In this document: positions 17,038 to 26,174 of the stretch, one piece after another
How positions within the stretch are numbered: position 1 is the first letter of the stretch
Layout: every line of letters begins with the position of its first letter
The notes under the pieces: generated by a model
Told to the model about the DNA's origin: nothing
Database searches by the model: none
The model's input: the letters and a program-made list of their open reading frames with translations, nothing else
Translations under genes and position numbers: made by a program
Assembly (NCBI RefSeq): GCF_002245355.1
Contig: NZ_NOWF01000005.1
Coordinates: 186,001 to 250,000 of the forward strand
Reading direction: 5' to 3'
Length of the DNA: 64,000 nucleotides
Origin: Paludifilum halophilum
GTDB taxonomy: Bacteria > Bacillota > Bacilli > Thermoactinomycetales > DSM-45169

Positions 17038-20000
17038 TTAACGGGGGGAGACTCGGAGCTCTTCTTCGTTTCCGGGTGCCTCCGCTGCACTCATTCGGGC
17101 TTCCTTTTCAATTCCCATCTCCTCTAGCTTTCGCCATAGGGACTCCATGGCTTTTTTGCGATCCCGGTAAAAGGCGCTGCCACGGACGCGCCAGAAGGTC
17201 CAGCCGGCCCGTTCCAGGGTTTGTTGGCGGAGCATGTCTTCTTCCCAGCGGTCGGGGCCGTGCCACCGGTCGCCGTCGCATTCGACGGCCAGACGGTTTT
17301 TCAAGCCTTCCACTACCAGATCGATCCGATACCTTCCCACCTGGACTTGGGGTCGGACCTGGTACCCCTGGGCGATGATCATCCGGAGGACATCCTTTTC
17401 AAACTGAGAATCGCAGAGGGATTCGGCTTTTTCCACCTTCTCCATGACACGGTGGGGGTTCAAACAGTAATTCAGCAGGCGATAGCGCAAGTCGTCGGGA
17501 TTCAGATCCTTCAGGTCGACCGAGTGATACAAGCGCAACTGGTTTTTGGCCCGGCTGGCGGCGACGTTGAACCGTTGCTTGGCATCCTTTCGGACTAGCG
17601 CTTGATAACGAACATTGTCGGCGATGACCATGGAAAGGAAGATGATGTCCCGCTCATCCCCTTGGAAAGCATAAGCGTCTCCGCTGATGATTTTCCGCTT
17701 CAGCATTTCCTCCTCTCCGATGGCTTCCCGGAGGCGATCTTCGATGAATTCGGCCTGCTCATTGCCCAAAAGGGAGATCACCCCGAAGGTCCTGTTTTCA
17801 AGGGCTGGCTCCTTCACCATGGCCTGAATGTCGGCCACGATGCTCTCCGCTTCGACCTCATTGATCTTGTGGAGTTCATCCCGGTAGCCCGCAACCCGGC
17901 GGGCCAGAACCGGGGGTTCCAGCCGGTCCTCCTGTGTGGGAAGGCGCAGGGGGATGATTTCTCCACCGTAACTCAGATCGTTGGAAAACTGGATGATCTC
18001 CGGGACGCAGCGGAAGTGTTCTTTCAGCCTCAGGTTGCCTGGGAAGATACGGGTGGCGACATCGTACAGGGACGTTTGCATATCCAGGCCATTGGCTTGG
18101 GGAACCCTTTGCAAATGGTGACGGATCAAGGAACGGACTGCTTCCTGATCGGTTCCCACGGCGGCGGGGCTGATCTGTTCGTCATCTCCCACAATCACCG
18201 CCCGTTCCGCTCGCAACAGGGCCGTGAGTGCAAACAGGTCGCATTGGCTGCTTTCGTCCACGATGACCACGTCAAACTTGTCATTCCGGAGATCCAGATT
18301 TTCAATCACCCGGTCCACGGGCATGATCCAGACGGGGATCGCCGGCTGGCATTGTTCCATCTCCACACGAGCTTCCTGGCGGTGTTTGGCGGCATATTTC
18401 CCGGTTCCTTTCCCGATCTTTTTAATCTTTTGTTTCCAGGCGACCAAAGCTCGCTTCTGAGGTTCGGTGATTCGGAGCAGTTGTTCCCTCCAGGCGGATT
18501 TGGCCACGATGGATCCGAGAAGACGCCGTTCCCGTTGTTGCTCTTCCTCCAGCTTTAGCTCCAGTTTTTCCGGTTGAAGGGCGTTTACCTTTTCCACTTC
18601 GGTGTGAACCCGCTTCCATTCCCAGGCTTCTCGCCATCGATCGGGGAAGGGGGTGGGCGTTCCCATCCGGCCTAAAATGCGGTCGGTCCAGTTCGGTGCC
18701 GCCTTCTGCAATGAAGTGGTTAGTTCCTGGAGTTGTCGGTTTTTTTGCCGGTAATCATGGAGTTGGAGCAGTTCCTCATAGGCCGTCTCCCAAAGGTTGG
18801 CGTCTTTTTGTTGCCAAGCATCCGCCAATCGTTGGCAGATTGGGTGGGATTTGGAATGTGCGGATTCCTGAACAAGAAACTGAGTCTGTTGTTCGTATTC
18901 CGCTTTCCATTGTTGGTGTTCCAACCTCCTTTCCATGGCCTGAAGAGCTTCCTGCAGTTCATTCAAGGACTGAGGAGAGTTCCACCGGAAGTCTTCGGGC
19001 AGAAGGGTGAGGGATTCGGTTGTTGATTTCAGGTCCAGGATCAATTTTTTGATGGAAACGATTTGCTTCAAATGGTTCAGCAGCTCATCTGTCCGGGCCA
19101 CAAACCGGCTTTGGGTAGGATCCAAGGTGGGGCCGTCTACTTCATCCAAGAGGGTATTCCATCTTTTGACTAAACGATCCCGTTTGTCTTCCAGCTTCAG
19201 CTGCTCCGAGATCAATTCCGCTTCTTCGGCGGTTTGGATCGGATGGCCGTCAACGGTAGGGTGTTCCACCAGATAACGCAATTTGCGACCGGACAGTATC
19301 AAGTACAATCCGCGAATGGATTTTCCCGATTGGAGACGTCGGATCAGGGTTCGGATATCCTGTTGTAGTTGGTGGCGGGGAGCTTCCGGAAGCTGAAGGT
19401 CATATTCCGCCAATCGGCTACGAATCCCGGTGATATCCTCCAGTGTTTCCTCTACGGAATCGATCAGTCTGATCCACATCTCCTCTCGTTTTCCCCCGGC
19501 CAACAAATCGTTGAGGATTTTTTGAGCAAATGGGGACCGCATCCATCCCTCTTCCTTCAAAATGGGCCGGAGAAGGTCCAACAGTTCTTGGCGGTCCGTA
19601 TCGGAATCGGGGAGGAGGTATCGCTCCAGGAGATTCCCGGATTGGTTCACCTGTTCTTCCTTTTTCTTACCTTCAGCCAAAAGGGCACGGTAAGCGGCGA
19701 CATTGGGAAGGGTATCCGGGTCAGGAAAGGATTGCTCCAGTAACAATCGGGTCTCCGAAGGTAGTTCTCCCGCGAGAGCCCACATGGTTCGCATTTCGGC
19801 ATCGGTCAGAGGGGGCGCGGTCTCGATCCGATCCGGAATCCAGCCCAATTCTTCCTCGGTCTCGGTCAGTTTTTGGGCGGCTTCCATCGGGGAGAGGGAT
19901 TCTTCGGCCCATTGGATCGGGGTCACGTTTTGATCGGCCATCTGCTTTAACTGTTTCTTATATTGAGTGACTCGATGACGGGTTTGTTTGAGCTCGTCCT

Positions 20001-21387
20001 TCAATTTTTCCAATTCCCGCCCCAGGCGTTCCGGGTCTTGGACGGCCATCTCGTTGGAGATGGCTCCGATCGATTGCTCAATTTCTTGTAGAGACTTCGA
20101 GTCCCGCCCGAGAACGGAGACACACAGGGATCGGATCTCCTCCGGAATTTTGTCTGCCAGTACCCGCAAAGCCGGTTCCTTGTGGCTGGTCACGAGTACT
20201 TTTTTCCCATGGGCGAGCAGGTGAGAGATGAGGTTGGCGATGGTATGGCTTTTGCCTGTTCCCGGAGGCCCTTGCACGGTGACGCCATAGTTTTGGGCGA
20301 GACGGCGGGCAATCTCTTTTTGTTCTTCGTTGGCCGGCAGGGGGAAATACAAGTCCTTTCTCACACCGGCCCATGCATTCCTTTCTTTCTCATCGGGGTG
20401 AATCGGGTCCATCTGGAGAAGGGATTGGATCGTTTTGGGTACTTTCATCCCTTCTTCCAGGGCTTCGACGGCCGTGCGAAATTCATCTTTCCACAGCTGA
20501 GTGGCCCGCTTTCGCAGGAACCAAACCGGCTTTTCTAGAATGACCGGGGTTTTCCTGAATTTTATCCGGCTCTCACCATCGATAAATCGCCCTTCCGGAT
20601 GAAGCGTCTGAGCCATTTCTTTGTAAAAAGGGATCGCTTCTTCTCGGTTTAAGGGATTGAGCCGGGTTTGTTCCACCCATTTTCTTAGGCGGGGAAGCTG
20701 AGTTTCCTGGGGCAGCTTCACCCCGGTCAGCATTTCCGTTTCAAGCATCGTTCCCCGCTGGGTGGGAGTTAAGGTGAATCTTCCCTTCCGGGCGTCGAAG
20801 TGAAGTTCCACTCGGGTGGTCAGCAGAGGATGGAGAATCCGTCCTTGTGGGTGATCCCACAGGAGGAGGCCGTGACCAAAGGCCAGCTCCAGCGTTTCCC
20901 CTTCTCGCTCCATCCGGTTCACCAAGGTGAACAATTGGTTATACACATTCTGAATCTTTATCTTGTGTTGGTTTTCCTCCGCCCAGGCTTCCCAATGCTC
21001 CAACCATTGATGAAAAGCTTCGACTCGCTCGGGTCGATCTTCAAACTTTTCTACCCGGTAAGGCGGAGCTTCCTTGCCAAAGTGGAGACTGGGAAGGAAT
21101 TCTCTACTTTCCATGACTTGAGGGGGTGTCTGATTTTGACGGTAATCGGTTTTTAACCACTCTTTGAACAGGGGATCCGGTTCCGGGGCTGAGGGAATTT
21201 CCTGTTTATGTATTTCGAGCCATGCGTCCCCAATATCCTCTTCCCCAAACAAGTAACAACCTTCTCCCCGTGGCAGGTCATCCACATAGAATGATTTCTC
21301 CAATTGCCGAAAATCCCGGATCGGAGGTCGGGTCAGATTTTGAACGTCCAAAAGATACTCAAAGATTTGCTGAGGTGATGCGGTCAT
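17038..21387 (-). CDS. SF1 (Upf1-like) helicase with C-terminal Vsr/DUF559-like nuclease
   Basis: 1449 aa from the ATG at 21387, placed eight bases after AAGGA; an upstream ATG would add 30 unlikely residues. Walker A GPPGTGKSHTIANL lies near residue 374, Walker B VDESSQCDLFAL near 1045, and SF1 motifs continue to about 1230. Between them are long predicted coiled coils (about 430-900). The C-terminus (about 1320-1440) has RIDLVVEG, LAVECDGDRWHG and FWRVRG, the DUF559/Vsr-like PD-(D/E)XK fold. Single-protein helicase-Vsr defence systems such as Hhe, as I recall them, share this general design. Residues 70-145 (WLKTDYR, PPQV, VEKFEDRPERV) resemble the tail of the HelD-like protein at 0.25-2.7 kb. 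Probably a defence or DNA-repair effector. Confidence 0.85.
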   Translation of the reverse strand: MTASPQQIFEYLLDVQNLTRPPIRDFRQLEKSFYVDDLPRGEGCYLFGEEDIGDAWLEIHKQEIPSAPEPDPLFKEWLKTDYRQNQTPPQVMESREFLPSLHFGKEAPPYRVEKFEDRPERVEAFHQWLEHWEAWAEENQHKIKIQNVYNQLFTLVNRMEREGETLELAFGHGLLLWDHPQGRILHPLLTTRVELHFDARKGRFTLTPTQRGTMLETEMLTGVKLPQETQLPRLRKWVEQTRLNPLNREEAIPFYKEMAQTLHPEGRFIDGESRIKFRKTPVILEKPVWFLRKRATQLWKDEFRTAVEALEEGMKVPKTIQSLLQMDPIHPDEKERNAWAGVRKDLYFPLPANEEQKEIARRLAQNYGVTVQGPPGTGKSHTIANLISHLLAHGKKVLVTSHKEPALRVLADKIPEEIRSLCVSVLGRDSKSLQEIEQSIGAISNEMAVQDPERLGRELEKLKDELKQTRHRVTQYKKQLKQMADQNVTPIQWAEESLSPMEAAQKLTETEEELGWIPDRIETAPPLTDAEMRTMWALAGELPSETRLLLEQSFPDPDTLPNVAAYRALLAEGKKKEEQVNQSGNLLERYLLPDSDTDRQELLDLLRPILKEEGWMRSPFAQKILNDLLAGGKREEMWIRLIDSVEETLEDITGIRSRLAEYDLQLPEAPRHQLQQDIRTLIRRLQSGKSIRGLYLILSGRKLRYLVEHPTVDGHPIQTAEEAELISEQLKLEDKRDRLVKRWNTLLDEVDGPTLDPTQSRFVARTDELLNHLKQIVSIKKLILDLKSTTESLTLLPEDFRWNSPQSLNELQEALQAMERRLEHQQWKAEYEQQTQFLVQESAHSKSHPICQRLADAWQQKDANLWETAYEELLQLHDYRQKNRQLQELTTSLQKAAPNWTDRILGRMGTPTPFPDRWREAWEWKRVHTEVEKVNALQPEKLELKLEEEQQRERRLLGSIVAKSAWREQLLRITEPQKRALVAWKQKIKKIGKGTGKYAAKHRQEARVEMEQCQPAIPVWIMPVDRVIENLDLRNDKFDVVIVDESSQCDLFALTALLRAERAVIVGDDEQISPAAVGTDQEAVRSLIRHHLQRVPQANGLDMQTSLYDVATRIFPGNLRLKEHFRCVPEIIQFSNDLSYGGEIIPLRLPTQEDRLEPPVLARRVAGYRDELHKINEVEAESIVADIQAMVKEPALENRTFGVISLLGNEQAEFIEDRLREAIGEEEMLKRKIISGDAYAFQGDERDIIFLSMVIADNVRYQALVRKDAKQRFNVAASRAKNQLRLYHSVDLKDLNPDDLRYRLLNYCLNPHRVMEKVEKAESLCDSQFEKDVLRMIIAQGYQVRPQVQVGRYRIDLVVEGLKNRLAVECDGDRWHGPDRWEEDMLRQQTLERAGWTFWRVRGSAFYRDRKKAMESLWRKLEEMGIEKEARMSAAEAPGNEEELRVSPR

Positions 21388-21477
21388 TACCAACGTCCTT
21401 TCCATCGTCATGAAAAATGATGATTTCGTTTTGTGATGACGAGAGACAAAATTGAACAGAGAAATTCCAAGAAACAA

Positions 21478-21752
21478 TAGTGTATCAAAAATAAGAAAAG
21501 GTATGGATTTATATTAATTATAAACATTATCGGTATTTAATGAAATGATAGACCCATTTTTTTCGACCTCTAAAGCTAATGCAGTGATGCTCCGACGGAA
21601 GCGAGCAATTAAGGTGGCACGATGACAAGGAAACTGGTATCCAGCAACACTGGGAGCCTAAGATCTCTTCGAAAAGGAAGAAAATAATCAAAAAATGAGA
21701 TTCTGGGAAGGAATCCCCCGATCATTGTCGAAATTTAGGGCTGAATGATAGA
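21478..21752. other. Intergenic region with weak structure, no gene seen
   Basis: Divergent gap between the helicase-nuclease and comGA. It contains TTAAGGTGGCACGATGAC, which loosely resembles a T-box antiterminator motif, and a small hairpin CCAG-CAACA-CTGG. No specifier stem or terminator could be assigned. A possible -35/-10 pair for comGA is TTGTCG-17-ATAGAT (about 21727-21755). No clear ComK box (AAAA-N5-TTTT) was found. Confidence 0.3.
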
Positions 21753-21776
21753 TTGTTCCATTTTTGTGAGGTGGTG

Positions 21777-22862
21777 ATGATGGATGCCGCCGAGTATGTG
21801 AGTCAGTTGCTGGAGGAGGCTGTCGCTTCCCGGGCGAGTGATGTACATATCGAGCCCCGGGCGGACCATCTCTGCATCCGTCAGCGGGTGGACGGTTTTT
21901 TGATGCCGGTGGATCAATTGCCCAAGGAGGATATGTACCCGCTGATTTCCCGGATCAAGGTCATGGGTCATTTGGACATCGGGGAAAAGCGGCTGCCTCA
22001 GGACGGAGCGCTCACGCTGAATCACGAGGGACTGCGAGTGGATGTTCGGCTTTCCACGATGCCTACGTTACATGGAGAAAAAATCGTTCTTCGGCTGCTG
22101 CGAAACCGGCCTGAGCTGATGTCGCTGTCAGAGCTGGGGATGGGGGAAGCGGAAAAGAAACGGATGAACCAACTCATTTCCCGTCCCGGCGGCTTATTGA
22201 TTGTAACGGGTCCGACAGGGGCGGGAAAGACGACTACCCTGTATGCGATTCTTCAGGCATTGAACAAGCCGGAGTCCAACCTGGTCACGTTGGAGGATCC
22301 GGTGGAATTCCAACTGGCCGGTGTCAACCAGATCCAGGTCAATCTGAAAGCGGGACTAACCTTTGCTCGGGGACTGCGGGCGGTATTGCGGCAGGATCCG
22401 AATCTGATCATGCTCGGAGAGGTTCGCGACGTCGAGACGGCGGACATTGCCGTACGGGCCGCTTTGACCGGGCATCTGGTTCTGACGACTCTGCATACGG
22501 TGGATGCCTGCAGCAGTATTACGCGGCTGTTGGATATGGGAATTGAGCCTTATCGGATCGCTTCGTCTCTGATCGGTGTTGTGGCCCAGAGGCTGGTCCG
22601 CTTGATCTGTCAAGAGTGCGGAGGAAAGGGATGCGAGGTTTGCCGCCGGATCGGTTATCGGGAGCGGACCGGTATCTTTGAGGTGTTATCCTTTAAAGAA
22701 GAGTTTCAACCTTTGATCGTGGAGCGGGTCCCTTTGTCGAAGCTGCGTCAAATCTTCCAAAAGGCGGGGATGCGATCTTTGCGGGAAGTGATGATGGAAA
22801 AAGTGGTGAAGGGTGAGACGACCATGTCGGAATTTCATCGGGTGGTCGATTCGGATGCGTAA
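21777..22862 (+). CDS. comGA: Competence pseudopilus assembly ATPase ComGA
   Basis: About 361 aa from ATG-ATG at 21777, after GTGAGGTGG. It is a GspE/PilB-type secretion ATPase with Walker A GPTGAGKTTTLYAIL, Asp box LEDPVEFQLAGVNQIQV, Walker B LIMLGEVRD and His box LTTLHTVDA. A tetracysteine zinc site C-x2-C-x4-C-x2-C (CQECGGKGCEVC) lies near the C-terminus. It drives assembly of the DNA-uptake pseudopilus at the cytoplasmic face. First gene of comGA-GG; its stop overlaps the comGB start by 8 bases. Confidence 0.93.
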   Translation: MMDAAEYVSQLLEEAVASRASDVHIEPRADHLCIRQRVDGFLMPVDQLPKEDMYPLISRIKVMGHLDIGEKRLPQDGALTLNHEGLRVDVRLSTMPTLHGEKIVLRLLRNRPELMSLSELGMGEAEKKRMNQLISRPGGLLIVTGPTGAGKTTTLYAILQALNKPESNLVTLEDPVEFQLAGVNQIQVNLKAGLTFARGLRAVLRQDPNLIMLGEVRDVETADIAVRAALTGHLVLTTLHTVDACSSITRLLDMGIEPYRIASSLIGVVAQRLVRLICQECGGKGCEVCRRIGYRERTGIFEVLSFKEEFQPLIVERVPLSKLRQIFQKAGMRSLREVMMEKVVKGETTMSEFHRVVDSDA

Positions 22863-23892
22863 AACCCGATGGACCGATGACCGGTTGGTCCTTTTCGGCC
22901 AACATCTGGCCAATCTGTTGGAAAGCGGTTTTCCCTTAATGCCGAGCATTCATCTGCTCACGGAGCAGCAAGTACTGCGTCGGGAGGAATCCGACCGGAT
23001 CTGTCGCTGTTTGGACGAGGGTCGCAGTCTTTCCGAGGCGTTGGCGCGAGAGCGACTGCCGCCGCTGTTCGTCTCTTTTATGAAAGCCGCGGAGGAGCAT
23101 GGGGACTATATCTTTGGATTAAAACAGTGTGAAACCTACTACCGGGAACGGGGGAAATTGATCCGGGATCTGGCTCAGGCCATGACCTACCCGGCGGTAG
23201 TGTTGATCCTGGTCGGTGGTGCCTTCTTATTCCTGATTACGACGGTGATTCCCCGGTTTCACGACATGTATGAGACCATGGGTATCACGCTGCCTCTCTA
23301 TACACAGATATTGATTTCCCTGTACGGGTCCGTGCGTTATGTCCTGTACGGAATAGCGGCGGTACTGTGCTTGTGTGTTCTTTTTTATCTGGTTCTTCGC
23401 CGTCTACCTTCGGACAAGCGAGGGAGCTGGACCCGGTGGATGTATCGGATGCCGGTGGCCAGAAAGTATTTTGCCTTGCGATTTACCCATTATTTTGCCA
23501 TTCAGATGGGATCCTTGCTTCGCTCGGGAGTTCCACTGCTTCGAACGGTGGAAATCGTAAACTCCCTGACTCCTTGGTTTCCCTTGGCCGCTGGGATTTG
23601 GCGGATCCGGGAACGCTTGTTGGCCGGTCAAAGCCTGAACCGGTCTCTGGAAGCGGAAGGAGATCTTTTTTTGCCTTCCCTGTCCCGATTGGTGGCCCTG
23701 GGAGAGGAATCCGGCCGGTTGGATCAATCCCTGCTCACTCTGGCCCAAGGGACGGAAATCGTGATTCGGGAACGAATGTACCGGGTCACTCGCAGTCTGG
23801 AGCCGATTCTCATTTTTGTGATTGGAGTCTTTATGGCTGCGACGGTATTGGCTCTGTTTTTGCCCATGCTCAACCTCGTCCGGGCCTTGTAA
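22855..23892 (+). CDS. comGB: Competence pseudopilus platform protein ComGB
   Basis: 345 aa from the ATG at 22855, overlapping comGA. Type II secretion F (GspF/PilC) family, inner-membrane platform of the pseudopilus. Two homologous cytoplasmic domains are followed by hydrophobic segments: LAQAMTYPAVVLILVGGAF with a second hairpin, and a C-terminal segment near LEPILIFVIGVFMAATVLAL. GEESGRLDQSLLTLA is the characteristic second-domain motif. Length matches the family. Confidence 0.92.
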   Translation: MRKTRWTDDRLVLFGQHLANLLESGFPLMPSIHLLTEQQVLRREESDRICRCLDEGRSLSEALARERLPPLFVSFMKAAEEHGDYIFGLKQCETYYRERGKLIRDLAQAMTYPAVVLILVGGAFLFLITTVIPRFHDMYETMGITLPLYTQILISLYGSVRYVLYGIAAVLCLCVLFYLVLRRLPSDKRGSWTRWMYRMPVARKYFALRFTHYFAIQMGSLLRSGVPLLRTVEIVNSLTPWFPLAAGIWRIRERLLAGQSLNRSLEAEGDLFLPSLSRLVALGEESGRLDQSLLTLAQGTEIVIRERMYRVTRSLEPILIFVIGVFMAATVLALFLPMLNLVRAL

Positions 23893-23962
23893 GGACAAGG
23901 TTTTCTTTGGAGGTTACAGCAAGGCGGAATTCTGAAATCGATTTTTTAGAAGAAGGAGAGAA

Positions 23963-24310
23963 ATGATGGCGGAATATAAAAAAGAGCTGGATAACCAGCG
24001 GGGATTTACACTGATTGAGATGTTGGTTGTGCTGTTCGTGATCGGCGTTATTATTGCGATTGCTTTGCCCAACCTGAAAGCGGCTGGGGAATCGGCTCAG
24101 GAACGGGCCTGTGCCGCTAATCGAAAGTTGATCGGTTCCCAGGCGGACAATTATTTTTTGGAATTAGGCTCTTATCCCTCCAGTGTTCAACAGTTAAAAA
24201 GACGGGGGTACCTCCGTACATTACCTGAATGTCCGGCAAAGGGCAACTATACGATCCAAAAATCGGCTTCTGTGGAGAAACGGGTGAAGTGCTCGATCCA
24301 TGGGGATTAA
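23963..24310 (+). CDS. comGC: Major competence pseudopilin ComGC
   Basis: 115 aa, ATG-ATG after GGAGAGAA. The prepilin site QRGFTLIEMLVVL is followed by one N-terminal hydrophobic helix. Two cysteines lie in the C-terminal part (CPAKGN, VKCSIHGD) plus one in ERACAAN, and a disulfide is likely. Processing by ComC peptidase after the Gly is expected. It forms the main shaft of the DNA-uptake pilus. Confidence 0.92.
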   Translation: MMAEYKKELDNQRGFTLIEMLVVLFVIGVIIAIALPNLKAAGESAQERACAANRKLIGSQADNYFLELGSYPSSVQQLKRRGYLRTLPECPAKGNYTIQKSASVEKRVKCSIHGD

Positions 24311-24770
24311 AGGAAGGAACCATTATTGGGCTTCCCGGGAGCGTCAGGGCGGTTGGACGCTGGTGGAGGTATCCCTCACGTTGGCTTTAGCGGGTGTGAT
24401 GACCGCCTTGGCTCTCCCCGCCTTTGCCCAGTTGGGAGATCGGTTGGACCGGGAGTTGTTTTTGGGTGCTTTGGCCGCCGATATTCGTATGGCCCAGCGG
24501 GAAGCGGTGATGAGAGAAGAAGAGACAGTGGTACGCCTGGATCGGGATGGGAAGAGTTATACCGTCCTTCGAGGTGAACAGGTGATCCGTCGGAAAGAAG
24601 TGCCGACCCGGTATCGACTGGAAAGCAACTATCCCGGCGGAAGGCTGGTTATTCGCCGTACCGGCCAGATGAGGGGAGGAACCCTCCGTCTTTATGAAGG
24701 AAAGCAGATGGTAGGGAAGGCGGTGATTCAGGTGGCGTCGGGAAGGGTGCGAGTGGAAGTCAATCCGTGA
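24300..24770 (+). CDS. comGD: Minor competence pseudopilin ComGD
   Basis: 156 aa, overlapping the end of comGC by 11 bases. The prepilin motif is GGWTLVEVSLTLALAGVM, with Gly-Trp in place of the usual Gly-Phe at the cleavage site. A GspH-like beta-rich body follows (AADIRMAQREAVMREEE, VLRGEQVIRRKEVP). It belongs to the minor pseudopilins that prime assembly. Confidence 0.85.
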   Translation: MGIKGRNHYWASRERQGGWTLVEVSLTLALAGVMTALALPAFAQLGDRLDRELFLGALAADIRMAQREAVMREEETVVRLDRDGKSYTVLRGEQVIRRKEVPTRYRLESNYPGGRLVIRRTGQMRGGTLRLYEGKQMVGKAVIQVASGRVRVEVNP

Positions 24771-25210
24771 CCGATGGTGAGAAGGGGTTCACCCTGGTCG
24801 AGGTAGTCACCTCTTTGATGATTCTGGGTGTGATCATCGCTGTAGCTGTTCCTGTTTACCTGGAGTTGAAGCACCAACAAACCCTTCGCACCCAGCGGTG
24901 GGAAGCGGCTTGGCTGCTTCAGGACCGAATGGAGCAGGTGCAGAAGACTTCGTCACCGGTATCGACAAAAGGGGAAACCCGAGAAAAGGTCGGAAGGAAA
25001 ACGTATCAGCTCCAATGGAAAAAAACGCGTCTGGGTTCGGGGCTGGTGGGCATCCAGGTGGAGGTTACATGGAAAGACGAAAAAAAGCGGAAACAAAATC
25101 TTACCCTGAAAAGCGTACAGTATCTTCCTTCCTCCACAGTGAACAAGGATTCACCTATGTGGAGCTGGCAGTGGTCCTCTCCCTTTTGGTCATCATCATT
25201 CCCGCTGTGA
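24767..25210 (+). CDS. comGE: Minor competence pseudopilin ComGE
   Basis: 147 aa from a GTG overlapping the comGD stop by 4 bases. The prepilin motif KGFTLVEVVTSLMILGVII starts at residue 6. The last 47 codons overlap the start of comGF in another frame, so the tail (rich in Trp, Ser and Pro) may be non-conserved read-through past the natural end near QYLPSS. Assignment is by operon position and prepilin signal. Confidence 0.75.
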   Translation: MTDGEKGFTLVEVVTSLMILGVIIAVAVPVYLELKHQQTLRTQRWEAAWLLQDRMEQVQKTSSPVSTKGETREKVGRKTYQLQWKKTRLGSGLVGIQVEVTWKDEKKRKQNLTLKSVQYLPSSTVNKDSPMWSWQWSSPFWSSSFPL

Positions 25211-25590
25211 TGAATCTGTATCTATCCATGGAGCGGGATTTGAAAAAAATCGTGGGCAAGCAGCATCTACAGGGGGAAGCGGCGGCATGGATGACGGATT
25301 TTCGTGACGAAGTGAAGAGCGGTCGCCATTTCCGGCTGACGGAAGAGGGTTGGTTGTTGTTTGAACGATCGTCGGGGGATACCGTTCGTTACAGCCATGA
25401 CCGCCGGCGATTGGTCCGGAGTGTCCGCCGTGCCGGTGAAAAGCGATTCAAAGGGAGGACGGTCATGGCACACAATGTATATATCGTTACATTCGCCACG
25501 GATCGGGAAGGTGTTTTCGTGGATATCGGTCTGCAAAATTGGCACAGTGATGTTTCGTATCAAACTTATATCCGGGGAAGAGCCCCGTGA
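25069..25590 (+). CDS. comGF: Competence pseudopilin-like protein ComGF
   Basis: 173 aa from the ATG at 25069, preceded by GTGGAGG. The prepilin-like motif QGFTYVELAVVLSLLVIII is at about residues 26-44, after an unusually long leader of charged residues. The ComGF-type body contains WMTDFRDEV and a C-terminal VFVDIGLQN. The start lies well inside comGE, an overlap of 142 bases. No later in-frame start precedes the prepilin motif, so the overlap seems real. Confidence 0.78.
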   Translation: MERRKKAETKSYPEKRTVSSFLHSEQGFTYVELAVVLSLLVIIIPAVMNLYLSMERDLKKIVGKQHLQGEAAAWMTDFRDEVKSGRHFRLTEEGWLLFERSSGDTVRYSHDRRRLVRSVRRAGEKRFKGRTVMAHNVYIVTFATDREGVFVDIGLQNWHSDVSYQTYIRGRAP

Positions 25591-25985
25591 AACGCCGTAG
25601 GGGTGTTCGGACCACGACCGATCAGCGGGGTATTGTTCTGCCGATGGTACTGGCCGTGATGATCCTGGTGTTTCTACTGGTGACAGTCGCCGTCTCTCAA
25701 TCGGTGCGGACTCGTCACGCCGCGATGGGCGAGTGGGAGATGATTCGCGCCCAGTACGCCGCGGAAAGCGGAATCGCTCGGGTTCAGCAGAAACTGCATT
25801 CCGATCCGTCCTGGTCGGGGCGGTTGACAACTCGGATGAACGGCATGAAGGCGACGACGACAATCGTGGAAAGGCATGACGGGAATATTCGGCTCCGCTC
25901 GGTCGCTAAGGGAAAAAGAGTCAAGCAGACGGTGCGGGTGGAGCTGGATGAGGAGACACTGGAAATTGAAAAATGGACCCGATAG
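25587..25985 (+). CDS. comGG: Competence protein ComGG
   Basis: 132 aa from a GTG overlapping comGF by 4 bases. One N-terminal hydrophobic segment (IVLPMVLAVMILVFLLVTVA) is followed by YAAESGIARVQQKL, typical of PilX/ComGG-type proteins that lack a classical cleavage site. Last gene of the operon. Part of its 3' end (25882-25962) is repeated at 27.72 kb. Confidence 0.8.
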   Translation: MKRRRGVRTTTDQRGIVLPMVLAVMILVFLLVTVAVSQSVRTRHAAMGEWEMIRAQYAAESGIARVQQKLHSDPSWSGRLTTRMNGMKATTTIVERHDGNIRLRSVAKGKRVKQTVRVELDEETLEIEKWTR

Positions 25986-25998
25986 GATGTAAGGAAGA

Positions 25999-26030
25999 CG
26001 AGCCCTGCTGAAATGGCGGGGCTTGTTTGA
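25999..26030 (+). terminator. Probable comG operon terminator
   Basis: Stem AGCCCTGC/GCGGGGCT (one G-T wobble) with loop TGAAATG, followed by TGTTTGAT. The T-tract is weak. Confidence 0.5.
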
Positions 26031-26082
26031 TAGGAGCGAAGGAGTTGTCTCCCTAAGGCCTACAAATCTATTGAAATATTAT

Positions 26083-26111
26083 GTGAAAATCGATGCTTTT
26101 TGTTATATAAT
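26083..26111 (+). promoter_or_regulatory. Promoter of the metallo-beta-lactamase gene
   Basis: -35-like GTGAAA (26083-26088), 17-bp spacer, perfect -10 TATAAT (26106-26111), in an AT-rich stretch about 65-90 bases upstream of the gene. Confidence 0.6.
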
Positions 26112-26174
26112 GAACAAACAATTTCATTGCTTTGGGATTGGAGGTCCTATAAGGTCTGTAAGCTTTGAAATCCG

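Noticed and set aside
21388-21477. Upstream ATG extending the large helicase by 30 residues
   Set aside because: The added residues look non-conserved and lack a ribosome site, while ATG 21387 has AAGGA at proper distance.
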